Origin: Ferrovibrio sp.
Lineage (GTDB): Bacteria > Pseudomonadota > Alphaproteobacteria > Ferrovibrionales > Ferrovibrionaceae
Length of the DNA stretch: 51,102 nt
Assembly (NCBI RefSeq): GCF_019636075.1
Contig: NZ_JAHBYG010000031.1
Span: 1-51,102, forward strand
Reading direction: 5' to 3'
The number at the start of each line of letters is the position of its first letter. The stretch's first letter is position 1. The position numbers were made by a program, and so were the translations under genes. The notes below the pieces were generated by a model that was not told where the DNA came from, made no database searches, and was given only the letters and a program-made list of their open reading frames with translations. Of this stretch, positions 42,871 to 51,102 are shown piece by piece.

Positions 42871-43230
42871 TCAGAACATCTCCAACTGGGCGGGCGTCCC
42901 GGGCATCGCCTGGCGTTTGCGGCCCACATAAGTGCGTATGCGGGAGAATTGTTTGTCGGTGATGGTCATGAACCGCACTTCGCCTTCTCCCGGCACTTTG
43001 CCCCCCATGCGCTGCACATGGGTGGCGGCTGTTTCGTGGCTGGCACAATGGCGATAATACACTGAATACTGCATCATGGAAAAACCATCATCGAGCAGAT
43101 CCTTGCGGAAGCGGGCATAGGCGCGGCGCTGTGGCTTGGTCTCGGTCGGTAGATCGAAGAAGGCGAAGACCCACACGGTGCGCCACCCGAATGGCCAGGC
43201 TGGGCCGCTGTCAGCCGGCCGGCGGGCCAT
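42871..43230 (-). CDS. cas2: CRISPR-associated endonuclease Cas2
   Basis: A small adaptation protein of 119 residues. It has WVFAFFDLPTETKPQRRAYARFRKDLLDDGF with the conserved Asp, then MMQYSVYYRHCAS and a C-terminal basic end (RIRTYVGRKRQAMPG). With Cas1 it forms the integrase that inserts new spacers. I chose the ATG at 43230, preceded by GGAG seven bases upstream; the frame extends ten codons further to 43260 without a site. It overlaps the cas1 end by about 20 bases and is the last gene of the cas9-cas1-cas2 operon. Confidence 0.93.
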   Translation of the reverse strand: MARRPADSGPAWPFGWRTVWVFAFFDLPTETKPQRRAYARFRKDLLDDGFSMMQYSVYYRHCASHETAATHVQRMGGKVPGEGEVRFMTITDKQFSRIRTYVGRKRQAMPGTPAQLEMF

Positions 43231-44209
43231 CGCCGGCTCCAGCATCGCTTGCTTCATCATCGGGCAGGGGCGGGGAGGCAGCCTCAGCGCCCAAGGTCAG
43301 CCCTCGCGGCAAGATCAGGCGCGCCGCATTGCCGGCTTCCGAGATTTCGTCGCCAGCCAATGCCGCCGCCAAGCCCTGCGCTGCCCGTTCGATGGCCAGC
43401 ATGAGCGGCACGGCGCGGCCGCCCAGATCCACCCGTTCGCCGAACAAGCCCAGCAGCGCGCGTTTGCCATCGCGGTCCACTTCGCCGGCATGGCCAGCCT
43501 CCATCAGGCCATGCACCACCCAATCCACATAGGGGCGGAAGGGCTCGATCAAATCATCCGCTAGACAGAAGGGGTTATCGCGCCGCTCATGGAAGATGCC
43601 CAGGCTGGGATGCAAGCCGGCGCCCACCAGAGAGCGCGCACAGGCCGCACGCAACACGGCATAGCCATAATTCAGCAGGCCATTGGGCGGCGCGCCGAAG
43701 CGGTCACGCCGGAAATCGCGACCCATCAGGGCCGGCCAATAACGTTGCGCGGCCTGGGCTTCCAGGTTATCCGGATCGCCCGAGCGCACCTGGCCGGCAA
43801 GTCGCGGCAGGCCATCGTCGCGGCCTTTGGCGGCCAACAGCACAATGGCCTGCTGCGAAATCTTGGCGGCGATGAGTGCCTGCCACAGGCGTTTCTTTAC
43901 CGGCGCATTGGCATCGGCCTGGCGACGAAAACGCTCGGCCTGCCGGCCATGGCCATCCAGCGGCAACAGCAGAGCCGCAGGCAGATGATCTGCGCCGCAA
44001 AGCGCCACGGTCGCGCCTGCTTCGGCAAGCCCCACCAAGGCATTATGGGTGAAGCGGGTTTCCGGCTGATCGACAACCAATACGCCAAGGTCTTCCAGCG
44101 GCACCCGCACCGGTTCGCGCTCGGCGATTTCCAGCACAAGCTGCTTATGCTTCACCGAAAGCCGGGTCGGTGCGGAAGAAATCTCGATCACCCGCTTCAA
44201 ATCCGCCAT
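43211..44209 (-). CDS. cas1: CRISPR-associated endonuclease Cas1, type II
   Basis: The spacer-integration nuclease, 332 residues. It has an N-terminal beta domain (VIEISSAPTRLSVKHKQLVLE, LGVLVVDQPETRFTHNALVGL) and a C-terminal helical catalytic domain. The metal ligands are probably the Glu of DNLEAQAAQRYW, the His of GAGLHPSLGIFH and the Asp of CLADDLIEPFRPYVD. An extra Ala/Asp/Pro-rich tail of about 25 residues ends the protein. It starts five bases after the cas9 reading frame ends and overlaps cas2. Its presence intact beside a frameshifted cas9 is notable. Confidence 0.96.
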   Translation of the reverse strand: MADLKRVIEISSAPTRLSVKHKQLVLEIAEREPVRVPLEDLGVLVVDQPETRFTHNALVGLAEAGATVALCGADHLPAALLLPLDGHGRQAERFRRQADANAPVKKRLWQALIAAKISQQAIVLLAAKGRDDGLPRLAGQVRSGDPDNLEAQAAQRYWPALMGRDFRRDRFGAPPNGLLNYGYAVLRAACARSLVGAGLHPSLGIFHERRDNPFCLADDLIEPFRPYVDWVVHGLMEAGHAGEVDRDGKRALLGLFGERVDLGGRAVPLMLAIERAAQGLAAALAGDEISEAGNAARLILPRGLTLGAEAASPPLPDDEASDAGAGDGPPAG

Positions 44210-44214
44210 GGCGG

Positions 44215-47200
44215 CTAATCCCGCGCCGGCCGGATGCGGCCGATCGGATCGACGGAGATTTTTTCAATCTCGCCGCTGGCCAGTTTTTCGCGGCCGAAAC
44301 TGATTTCCGGTTTCGGTGCGCCGGCCTGGTTATGCGGCTTGATGAAAACCTGGCCGGCGGCATTGAACTTGCGCACCACCAGATACTCCCATTCGCCCTT
44401 GTCGTTGCGACGCCGCAGCATATCGCCAGGCGCCAGGGTCATCACGAAACTGGCGCCATCGTCGCGCTTGCGATTGATCACTGGCTGTTTGCGCGACAGC
44501 CTTTGCATCGCTTCGAAGCGGCTGACGGTTTCATGATCGGCCTTGCCGTCTGGCAACCTGTACAGCACATAATGATGCACATCACCGCGCTCGGCCACCG
44601 CCTTGTTGCCATGGCCGGCCGGCACCACCATTTCGGCTTGCAGCTTCACACAAAAACGGGCCTTGCGGATTGCGCGCCTGCGATCTGGTGCGGATTTATC
44701 ATCCAGCATCAAGGGCTCGGCAAAAGCCTTTTTCACATCGCCGTCGAACTGCGCCAGACGATGTTCGGCCAGGGCGCGAATCTTGTCGTCGCGGATGGCG
44801 GCGATCTCACCCTTGCTCATGGAGGCCAGTTCCTTGCGCTTCACATAGAAGCGATAGGTTTTGCCTGCTTCCGTAATTGGGGGCTCTTTGGTGGGCCCAA
44901 GGCGGGTTTCATCATGCAATGCGCCGCTCACCTTGCGCCGCACCCGATGCGAGATCACGATCTTATCCAGTGCCAGCCGCAGGTCTTCCACGAATTTCGG
45001 CCAGGGCATCTGGATATCGGGGAAAGGCTTGTCCGGCTCCAGTTCCAGTTGCTTGAACCAACCGACGATCTGCTGCATCGCACGCACATCGAAACAAGCC
45101 ACTAGCGCCGCATCCAGCGCATGATGGCGATGGTCCTCGCGGTTTTTCATCCGGCCCCAGCAGATGATTCAGCCGCCACAATTGCCGCAGATGCGCTACG
45201 GCGCGGCCATTGCGGGTTTGCACCTTGCTGCGGCCACCATCGCCGCCTTGCGGCATCATGGTGGCGAGCCACAGCGAGGCGGTGCGCGCGATATAGGCGG
45301 TATCGCGGATCAGCCGGCTATTGCCGGTATCGTCTTCCAGGTCGCGTTCGGTTGGGTCGAATTTATCCAGCCGGTTCAATCGCTCTTCTGGGCTTTCGGC
45401 ATTCAGCAGGCGCTTCACCTTGCCGCGCGGAAACTTGTTTTCGGCGGCCAGGCGGTTGAGGCGGCTGGAAATCTGTTCCAGGTCCGGCCAATCGGGTTGC
45501 AAGGGTTTGCCGTGATTGCGCTTGAATGCTTCCACCAGGGTGGAATTGCGCTTGAAGTTGCGGTTGAACGCCACATGGCCCAGGGTCTTGTTGGCGAAAC
45601 TGTCATCCTGGCTGCGCGAACGCGGCGTGATATGCTCGATGTCGAATTTCGGCTTCGGACCGAACAGATCCTCCCATCCGATGGTTTCTTGCGTATAGGG
45701 ACAAATCTTGTCGCATTCCTGCCAGAGCCGCCATTTCAGGATGGCGCTGCCGGTGGGTTCAACGCCGCGTTCGCGCAGCGCCTTCTCGGCAGCCTTGCGT
45801 TCGTTGGTGTTGTCGCGGATGGATTGCAGCAGCTTTTTCTTGTCCTTGCCCGAAAGCGCCACTTCGCGCGCCAGTTCGATGCGGATCAGATCGGGCAGGC
45901 GATAGCCATTGGATTCCAACAGATTGTTGAACACCTTGCGCAGTTCGGTCAGGGCGCGCTGTACGGTGGGGTTACGCTGGATCGGCAAATCCAGCGGATC
46001 GGTGGGCAGGCCCAGGATGCGACTGGATTTCGGCTTGCGTTTCCGCTTGCGCTTCTCCGCCTCGGTGGGCGCTACATTGGGATAGAGGCGAGGGCGGGCG
46101 GCACCATAGGTTTCGCCGGATTCCAAGGCGGGCAGTAGTGTACGGATGGCTTTTTCGGAGACATGCAGCCAGGCTGCGGGCATATCTGTATCGGCGAAGT
46201 CTTCCGCCGCTTTGCGGGCCATGCTCCAATGCTGCATGGCATGGGCGATCAGCTTCTGGCGCTCGGCGGCCACATCCTGTTCGGTGCGGATTTCCACCCG
46301 CTTGTTGCCCAGGCGGCGGTAATTCACGCCCCAGAGCCGTTGGAAAGCTTCGTCGCGAATCTGTTGCTTCTGCGGATGATCGCCCCAGGCCGCACCGAAC
46401 GCTTTGCGCAAGGCGGCTTCCATGGCATTGCCATGCAATTCCTTGCGGCCGCCTTCCACCTCGAAATTGAATTTCGTGCCTTTGAACGGCGTGCCGTTTT
46501 CCTGCCACAGGGCTTTCAGCAATTTGCGTGCGTCGCCAAAGGTCAGGCGGCGTTGTTCGGCCAGGGCCTGGCGCAGCACGTCGCGTTCATTGTCGTCCAG
46601 AGCGCGGCCATTGCCGGTGGCGATTTTCAGGTTGTTCAGGGTTTGCAGCATTTCGAATTGCTGCCCCAACCAAGAACCTTTCGCGGCCAGTGGTTCGCCC
46701 GGTTCCAGCGAGCAGGTGCCCAAGGTTTTCAGGCGCCAGAAGATCGGTCGTTGGCGGAAAGCGGTGTCTCGTAGCATCTGTTTGCGTTCGGGCGTCATCA
46801 ACGCGGGATGATGCTTCGCCTGGGCATCCCATAGGCGGTCGAATTCCTCTTCCGCCATGGCGCGGGCGGTATATTGCCCGCGGATTTTCGGCGCCGGCCC
46901 TTTGGGATTGGCGCGCCATGCCCGGATCGGCTGGCCGATATAGGCGCCCACGGTCTTGTCGCCGCGCTTGGCATCCAGGTCGGCGATCTGCTGCTTGATG
47001 CCTTCTTCTTCCTTTTCTTCGTCCTTGCTGGGTTTTTTGTCATCCACTAGCCGTGCGCTCTTGAAGCCGCGCCGTTTCAGGGCATGGAACAGCGCCCGGC
47101 CAACCTCCCAGGGCTCCAGCTTTTCGGTCAGGCCCCGGTCGCGCAACTCATAGGGCAGGGCGGCGGTAAGCTCGGCGGGCCATTCTTTGGGGTTGGGAGA

Positions 47201-47455
47201 GGGCAGCAGGCCAGCTTCGGCCAGCGCCTCATGCATCGCCCGCCGCCGCCAGCGCTTGCGCCGAAGCTGCCGGCGCATCATGCGCTTGGAACGGCGTTCC
47301 TTGTTGCGCGGCTCGCGCTCCTTTTCGGTGATGCCTTCAGGGAAAATGCGGCTGCCCAGGGCCTTGATGTTGCCAACCATGCGACGGTCTTGGTCGTATT
47401 CGATGGCGGCAAAGCCCACCGAGGTTGTGCCCAGATCAAACCCCCATACCAGCAT
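44215..47455 (-). pseudogene. cas9: type II-C Cas9 nuclease, frameshifted as given
   Basis: The CRISPR effector. If the frame is repaired it has about 1080 residues, normal for compact II-C Cas9. RuvC-I has D7 in GFDLGTTSVGF. An Arg-rich bridge helix follows (RMMRRQLRRKRWRRR). RuvC-II has E527 in IRIELAREVAL, and HNH has H608 in FDIEHITPRSRS. The frame breaks at 45143-45147. The upstream frame then reads about 60 foreign residues and stops at 44963. The downstream part, 44215-45150 in another frame, holds RuvC-III (DHRHHALDAALVACFD) and the PAM-interacting C-terminus. A truncated product would lack RuvC-III and PAM binding. The ATG at 47455 follows GGGAGG. cas1 begins five bases after its end. 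Mutation, assembly error and recoding remain open. Confidence 0.9.
45143..45147 (-). other. homopolymer frameshift site in cas9
   Basis: The coding strand reads GATGAAAAACCGCGAG with five A. Four A (or seven) would join LLGPDE directly to NREDHRHHALDA and give one continuous Cas9. Both flanks are well conserved Cas9 sequence, so the break lies exactly here. Short homopolymers are common sites of both sequencing error and slippage mutation. The sequence is not a canonical slippery heptamer. Confidence 0.88.
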
Positions 47456-47484
47456 TACACCCTCCCTGGTGGCATATAATTATG

Positions 47485-47513
47485 TTGAACAATCTAAATG
47501 TATGGGATATTCT
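47485..47513 (+). promoter_or_regulatory. promoter of the tracrRNA
   Basis: TTGAAC (-35, 47485-47490) and TATTCT (-10, 47508-47513) are separated by exactly 17 bases. Transcription would begin about seven bases later, near 47520, which is the first base of the anti-repeat. It lies in the gap upstream of cas9, pointing away from it. Confidence 0.75.
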
Positions 47514-47519
47514 TTTGCA

Positions 47520-47675
47520 AGTTTAGCAAAGACGGCATTGGCTCGCTTACCGCACGCAAAGTGTAAGTGTTCCAAGAGCGAGGGCTGGGCATCCCTCCGA
47601 CACAGTTGCCCACTTAATTTTCACAATCCCCCGTTGGCACCCCGCTGGGCTCTGTCTTCGGGGGATTTGTGTGTT
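47520..47675 (+). ncRNA. tracrRNA of the type II-C CRISPR system
   Basis: AGTTTAGCAAAGACGGCATT followed by GGC is the exact reverse complement of the last 23 bases of the CRISPR repeat. The next bases, CGCTTACCGCACGC, pair imperfectly with the repeat 5' half, leaving the bulge usual in crRNA:tracrRNA duplexes. A tail of about 100 bases follows. It ends in a hairpin with AATCCCCCG (47625-47633) and CGGGGGATT (47659-47667), then TGTGTGTTT, which serves as terminator. The RNA directs RNase III processing of pre-crRNA and loads Cas9. It lies between cas9 and alaS, divergent from cas9. The end is placed at the terminator and is approximate. Nothing else is visible in the gap from 47676 to alaS. 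Confidence 0.9.
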
Positions 47676-47901
47676 TAGGATTTTCATCTTATAACATACA
47701 ATTTATGTATTTTGTTTCACGTGAAACACTCCCGGAACAGGCCCGCCCCGTTGCGCTGGACAGGGCTTGGCCGGGAAGGGTAAAAACCTCGGTCCGGCCC
47801 GGGATTGTCCGGGGACTTATTCAGGGGCTTATCCTGCGGAATTTGGCCGGGCTTTCCGCGGGTTGCCGCCAAAGATTATCTATTGTGAAGAGGCCGCTTA
47901 G

Positions 47902-50550
47902 ATGACCACCTCCGCCAGCGATATCCGCCAGGCCTTCCTGGATTATTTCGGCCGCAATGGCCATCGCGTGGTGGAGTCCTCGCCGCTGGTGCCGCGCAAC
48001 GATCCCACGTTGATGTTCACCAATGCCGGCATGGTGCAATTCAAGAATGTGTTCACCGGCCAGGAGAAGCGCCCCTATAGCCGGGCCGCCACCAGCCAGA
48101 AATGCGTGCGCGCCGGCGGCAAGCATAACGATCTCGACAATGTAGGTTACACCGCCCGCCACCACACCTTCTTCGAGATGCTGGGTAATTTCTCGTTCGG
48201 CGATTATTTCAAGGAAGAGGCCATCCCGCTGGCCTGGAACCTGATCACCAAGGAATACGGCCTGCCCAAGGATAAGCTCTGGGTGACGGTCTATCACGAC
48301 GACGATCAGGCCTTTAATCTTTGGAAGAAGGTGGCCGGCCTGCCCGATGAGCGCATCGTGCGCATCGCCACGTCGGACAATTTCTGGGCCATGGGCGATA
48401 CCGGCCCCTGCGGTCCGTGCTCGGAAATCTTTTATGATCATGGCGACAAGGTTTGGGGAGGCCCGCCGGGCTCGCCGGAAGCCGATGGCGACCGCTATAT
48501 CGAAATCTGGAATCTCGTGTTCATGCAATACGAGCAGGTGACGAAGGAAGAGCGCATCAATCTGCCCAAGCCCAGCATCGATACCGGCATGGGCCTGGAG
48601 CGCATCACCGCCGTGATGCAAGGCAAGCACGACAATTACGATATCGATCTGATGCGCGGCCTGATCGAGGCCTCAGCCGAATTCTCCAAGGCCGCCGCCG
48701 ATGGCGAGCATAAGGTGAGCCATCGCGTGATCGCCGATCATCTGCGCTCGTCCTGCTTCCTGATCGCCGATGGCGTGCTGCCGTCCAACGAGGGGCGCGG
48801 CTATGTGCTGCGCCGCATCATGCGCCGCGCCATGCGTCATGCGCAGTTGATGGGCTGCAAGGAACCCTTGATGCATCGCCTGGTGCCGTCGCTGGTTTCC
48901 GCGATGGGGCGCGCTTACCCGGAGCTTGGCCGCGCCGAGGCGCTGATTGCCGAGACCTTGAAGCTGGAAGAAACCCGCTTCAAGCAGACCCTGGAACGCG
49001 GCCTCAAGCTGTTGGATGAAGCCACTACCGGCATGGGCAAGGGCGACATGCTGCCCGGCGAAACCGCGTTCCGGCTTTACGACACTTTCGGCTTCCCGCT
49101 CGATCTGACCCAGGATGCCCTGCGCAATCGTGGCATCAATGTGAATCTCGATGGCTTCCAGGCCGCCATGCAGGCCCAGCGCGAAGAAGCCCGCAAGGCC
49201 TGGGCCGGCTCCGGCGAGGCCGCCACCGAGAAGGTGTGGTTCGAAATCAAGGAAGAGAAGGGCGCCACCGAATTTCTCGGCTACGACACCGAAAGCGCGG
49301 AAGGCCGCATCGAGGCCATCATTGTCGGCGGCCAGCGCGTGGAGACTGCGGAGACCGGCGCGCAGGTGGCGCTGCTGCTGAACCAGACGCCGTTCTATGC
49401 GGAATCCGGCGGCCAGGTCGGCGATACCGGACGGATCAATACGGCCACGGGCGCCGAGATCGAAATCGCTGACACGCAGAAAAAGCTGGGCGCGCTGCAT
49501 GCCCATATCGGCGTGGTGAAAAAAGGCAAAATCGCCATGGGCGATCTGGCGCAGCTGATCGTGGATCATGCGCGCCGCACGCGCGTGCGCTCGAACCATT
49601 CCGCCACCCATCTGCTGCATGCCGCCTTGCGCCGCAAGCTGGGCGATCATGTGACGCAGAAGGGCTCGCTGGTTTCCGCCGAGCGGCTGCGTTTCGATAT
49701 CTCGCATCCCAAGGCGGTGAGCACCGATGAAATCGCGGCTGTGGAAGCCGAGGTGAACGATATCGTGCGCCAGAACGATGCAGTGGCCACCCGCCTGATG
49801 ACGCCGGATGAAGCGATTGCAGCCGGCGCCATGGCGTTGTTCGGCGAGAAATACGGCGACGAAGTGCGCGTGCTCTCCATGGGCAAGCTGCCCGATGGCG
49901 TGGATTATTCCGTCGAGCTTTGCGGCGGCACCCATGTGAAGCGCACCGGCGATATCGCGCTGTTCAAGATCGTGGGCGAGGGCGCGGTGGCGTCCGGTGT
50001 GCGGCGCATCGAGGCGCTGACCGGTGAGGCCGCGCGCGATTATTTCCTTGAGGCCGAGCACACCCTGCGTTCGGCTGCCGATGCGCTGAAGGCGCAGCCG
50101 CGCGAAGTGCCGCAGCGCCTGACCGCCTTGCTGGACGAAAAGCGCAAGCTGGAACGCGAATTGTCGGATCTGCGCAAGCAATTGGCGACAGGTGGCGGCA
50201 GCGGCGGCCCGCAGGTACAGGAAATCAACGGCATCAAGCTGGCGGCACGCAAGCTGGATGGCGTGCCGGCCAAGGATCTGCGCGGCATGGCCGATGCAAT
50301 CAAGAAGGAGATCGGCTCCGGCGTGGTGGCGCTGATCTCGGCGGTGGATGGCAAGGTGTCGGCTGTGGTGGGCGTGACGCCCGATCTGGCCGGCCGCGCG
50401 GATGCCGCCAGCTTCATCAAGCTGATCACGCCACTGATCGGTGGTCAGGGCGGCGGCGGTCGGCAGGATTTCGCGCAAGGTGGTGGTGCCGATCCGGCCG
50501 GTGCCGATGCCGCGCTGCAGGCGCTGGCCGACGCCTTGGCGAAAATCTGA
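47902..50550 (+). CDS. alaS: alanyl-tRNA synthetase AlaRS
   Basis: A cytoplasmic synthetase of 882 residues, full length, that charges tRNA-Ala. The start [34 protein letters not shown] is the class II catalytic core. The editing domain has the zinc motif with H566 and H570 ([12 protein letters not shown]) and C674 and H678 (CGGTHV). The C-Ala oligomerisation domain with a coiled coil ([19 protein letters not shown]) ends the protein. In many alphaproteobacteria this gene follows recA; here the CRISPR-Cas locus of about 7 kb separates them. The ion-channel gene starts ten bases after its stop. Confidence 0.98.
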   Translation: MTTSASDIRQAFLDYFGRNGHRVVESSPLVPRNDPTLMFTNAGMVQFKNVFTGQEKRPYSRAATSQKCVRAGGKHNDLDNVGYTARHHTFFEMLGNFSFGDYFKEEAIPLAWNLITKEYGLPKDKLWVTVYHDDDQAFNLWKKVAGLPDERIVRIATSDNFWAMGDTGPCGPCSEIFYDHGDKVWGGPPGSPEADGDRYIEIWNLVFMQYEQVTKEERINLPKPSIDTGMGLERITAVMQGKHDNYDIDLMRGLIEASAEFSKAAADGEHKVSHRVIADHLRSSCFLIADGVLPSNEGRGYVLRRIMRRAMRHAQLMGCKEPLMHRLVPSLVSAMGRAYPELGRAEALIAETLKLEETRFKQTLERGLKLLDEATTGMGKGDMLPGETAFRLYDTFGFPLDLTQDALRNRGINVNLDGFQAAMQAQREEARKAWAGSGEAATEKVWFEIKEEKGATEFLGYDTESAEGRIEAIIVGGQRVETAETGAQVALLLNQTPFYAESGGQVGDTGRINTATGAEIEIADTQKKLGALHAHIGVVKKGKIAMGDLAQLIVDHARRTRVRSNHSATHLLHAALRRKLGDHVTQKGSLVSAERLRFDISHPKAVSTDEIAAVEAEVNDIVRQNDAVATRLMTPDEAIAAGAMALFGEKYGDEVRVLSMGKLPDGVDYSVELCGGTHVKRTGDIALFKIVGEGAVASGVRRIEALTGEAARDYFLEAEHTLRSAADALKAQPREVPQRLTALLDEKRKLERELSDLRKQLATGGGSGGPQVQEINGIKLAARKLDGVPAKDLRGMADAIKKEIGSGVVALISAVDGKVSAVVGVTPDLAGRADAASFIKLITPLIGGQGGGGRQDFAQGGGADPAGADAALQALADALAKI

Positions 50551-50560
50551 GGACAGCATC

Positions 50561-51102
50561 ATGCGGCAGCATAGCCTGCGCCGCCGCTGTTTCGACCTGC
50601 TGGCCGATGGCCGCGAGGCCTATTCGCTCGGCCATCGTTTCGTTTCGGCATTCATCCTGCTGACGGTTGCCGCGTGTGCGGCGGCGATCATGGCGGTGAC
50701 GATGCCGGGCATCACGCCGGAAACCGTGTATCGGCTGGATCGCCTGCGCGAAGCCACCGATATCATCTTCACCATAGAGTATCTGCTGCGCATCTGGATC
50801 GCGCCGGATTATGCCGGCGACCTGCGGCTCTCGGCGCGGGTGATGCGGCTGCGCTATCTGCGCTCATTCCATGGCATCGCCGATCTGCTGGTGATCCTGC
50901 CATTCTTCCTGCACCTGCTGTTGCCGATCCCGCGCGAATGGTTTCTGGTGCTGGAGATGTTCACGCTGTTCAAGCTGGCGCGCTATGCGCCGGGGCTGAA
51001 CATGGTGGCTGCAGTGCTGCGGCGCGAGGCGCGCGCGATGGTGGCCGCCTTTCTGGCGCTCGGCGTGATTTTGGTGCTGGCCGCCTGCATCATGTATGTG
51101 CT
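50561..51102 (+). CDS. voltage-gated potassium-channel-like ion transporter, 3' end cut by the window
   Basis: The first 180 codons of a membrane protein with the voltage-sensor layout. S1 is near FVSAFILLTVAACAAAIMAV. S2 has the acidic residues of ATDIIFTIEYLLRIW. S3 is HGIADLLVILPFFLHLLL. An S4/S5-like stretch follows (FKLARYAPGLNMVAAVLRREAR, then ALGVILVLAACIMYV). S4 carries few positive charges for a classical sensor. The pore and selectivity filter would lie beyond the window edge, so ion choice cannot be read. The ATG follows GAGGA and is ten bases after alaS. Confidence 0.75.
   Translation, partial: MRQHSLRRRCFDLLADGREAYSLGHRFVSAFILLTVAACAAAIMAVTMPGITPETVYRLDRLREATDIIFTIEYLLRIWIAPDYAGDLRLSARVMRLRYLRSFHGIADLLVILPFFLHLLLPIPREWFLVLEMFTLFKLARYAPGLNMVAAVLRREARAMVAAFLALGVILVLAACIMYV

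Noticed and set aside
45143..45150. Programmed ribosomal frameshifting to make full Cas9
   Set aside because: The shift needed is +1 or -2 and the site GAAAAAC is not a standard slippery heptamer; no stimulatory structure was apparent. Mutation or sequence error is simpler.
48673..50562. Open frame of 629 codons antisense to alaS
   Set aside because: Mirrors alaS codon structure and shows no recognisable motif.

Overview
The window is chromosomal DNA from an alphaproteobacterium, most likely of the Rhodospirillales or a neighbouring order. This rests on high GC content, the flhB-cckA and recA-alaS gene neighbourhoods, a GAAC-N7-GAAC LexA-type box upstream of recA, and alphaproteobacterial flagellar accessory genes (DUF6468, MotE-like, DUF1217). 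No rRNA, tRNA, prophage or intact insertion sequence was recognised. The assignment comes from reading gene content, not from a database search.

Region 1 (about 1-19400) is accessory metabolism. After a decayed haloperoxidase remnant come a TPP-dependent decarboxylase/synthase-like enzyme and a GabT-type aminotransferase. An XRE-cupin regulator follows, with matching palindromes beside it, and then an M29/NicX-like metalloenzyme. The parts of a three-component Rieske oxygenase are split over 6.5-12.1 kb: FAD reductase, Rieske ferredoxin and terminal oxygenase. Interleaved with these are a peptide-deformylase-like enzyme, TetR and LysR regulators, an acetylpolyamine-amidohydrolase/HDAC-like enzyme, a phosphotriesterase-like hydrolase and two DJ-1/PfpI proteins. 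A complete Pot-type ABC importer and an alpha/beta hydrolase close the block. A sequence shared by the LysR-HDAC intergenic region (9762-9779) and the importer promoter (14379-14433) suggests one regulator controls both. Together they look like an uptake and degradation system for a nitrogen-containing, possibly aromatic or N-acylated compound that I cannot identify.

Region 2 (about 19400-39400) is a flagellar cluster. On the minus strand lies flgF-flgG-flgA-flgH, behind a good sigma-54 promoter. On the plus strand lies fliL-fliM-DUF6468-motE-like, then DUF1217, a CheY-like protein and a large TPR protein. After that come fliP-fliO-flhB-like (minus) and, divergently, flgB-flgC-fliE-fliQ-fliR-flhB-cckA (plus). 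It covers rod, L-ring, switch and export-gate parts and ends in the cell-cycle kinase gene cckA.

Region 3 (about 39400-51102) is recA, with an SOS box and terminator, then a type II-C CRISPR-Cas9 locus, then alaS and the start of an ion-channel gene. The CRISPR array has 28 repeats and 27 spacers and reads on the plus strand from a degenerate first repeat to a strong terminator. It is convergent with a cas9-cas1-cas2 operon on the minus strand. A tracrRNA gene with its own promoter and terminator lies between cas9 and alaS. As given, cas9 carries a frameshift at a five-base homopolymer, just before the RuvC-III HHALDA motif. The locus looks inserted between recA and alaS, which are commonly neighbours in this class.
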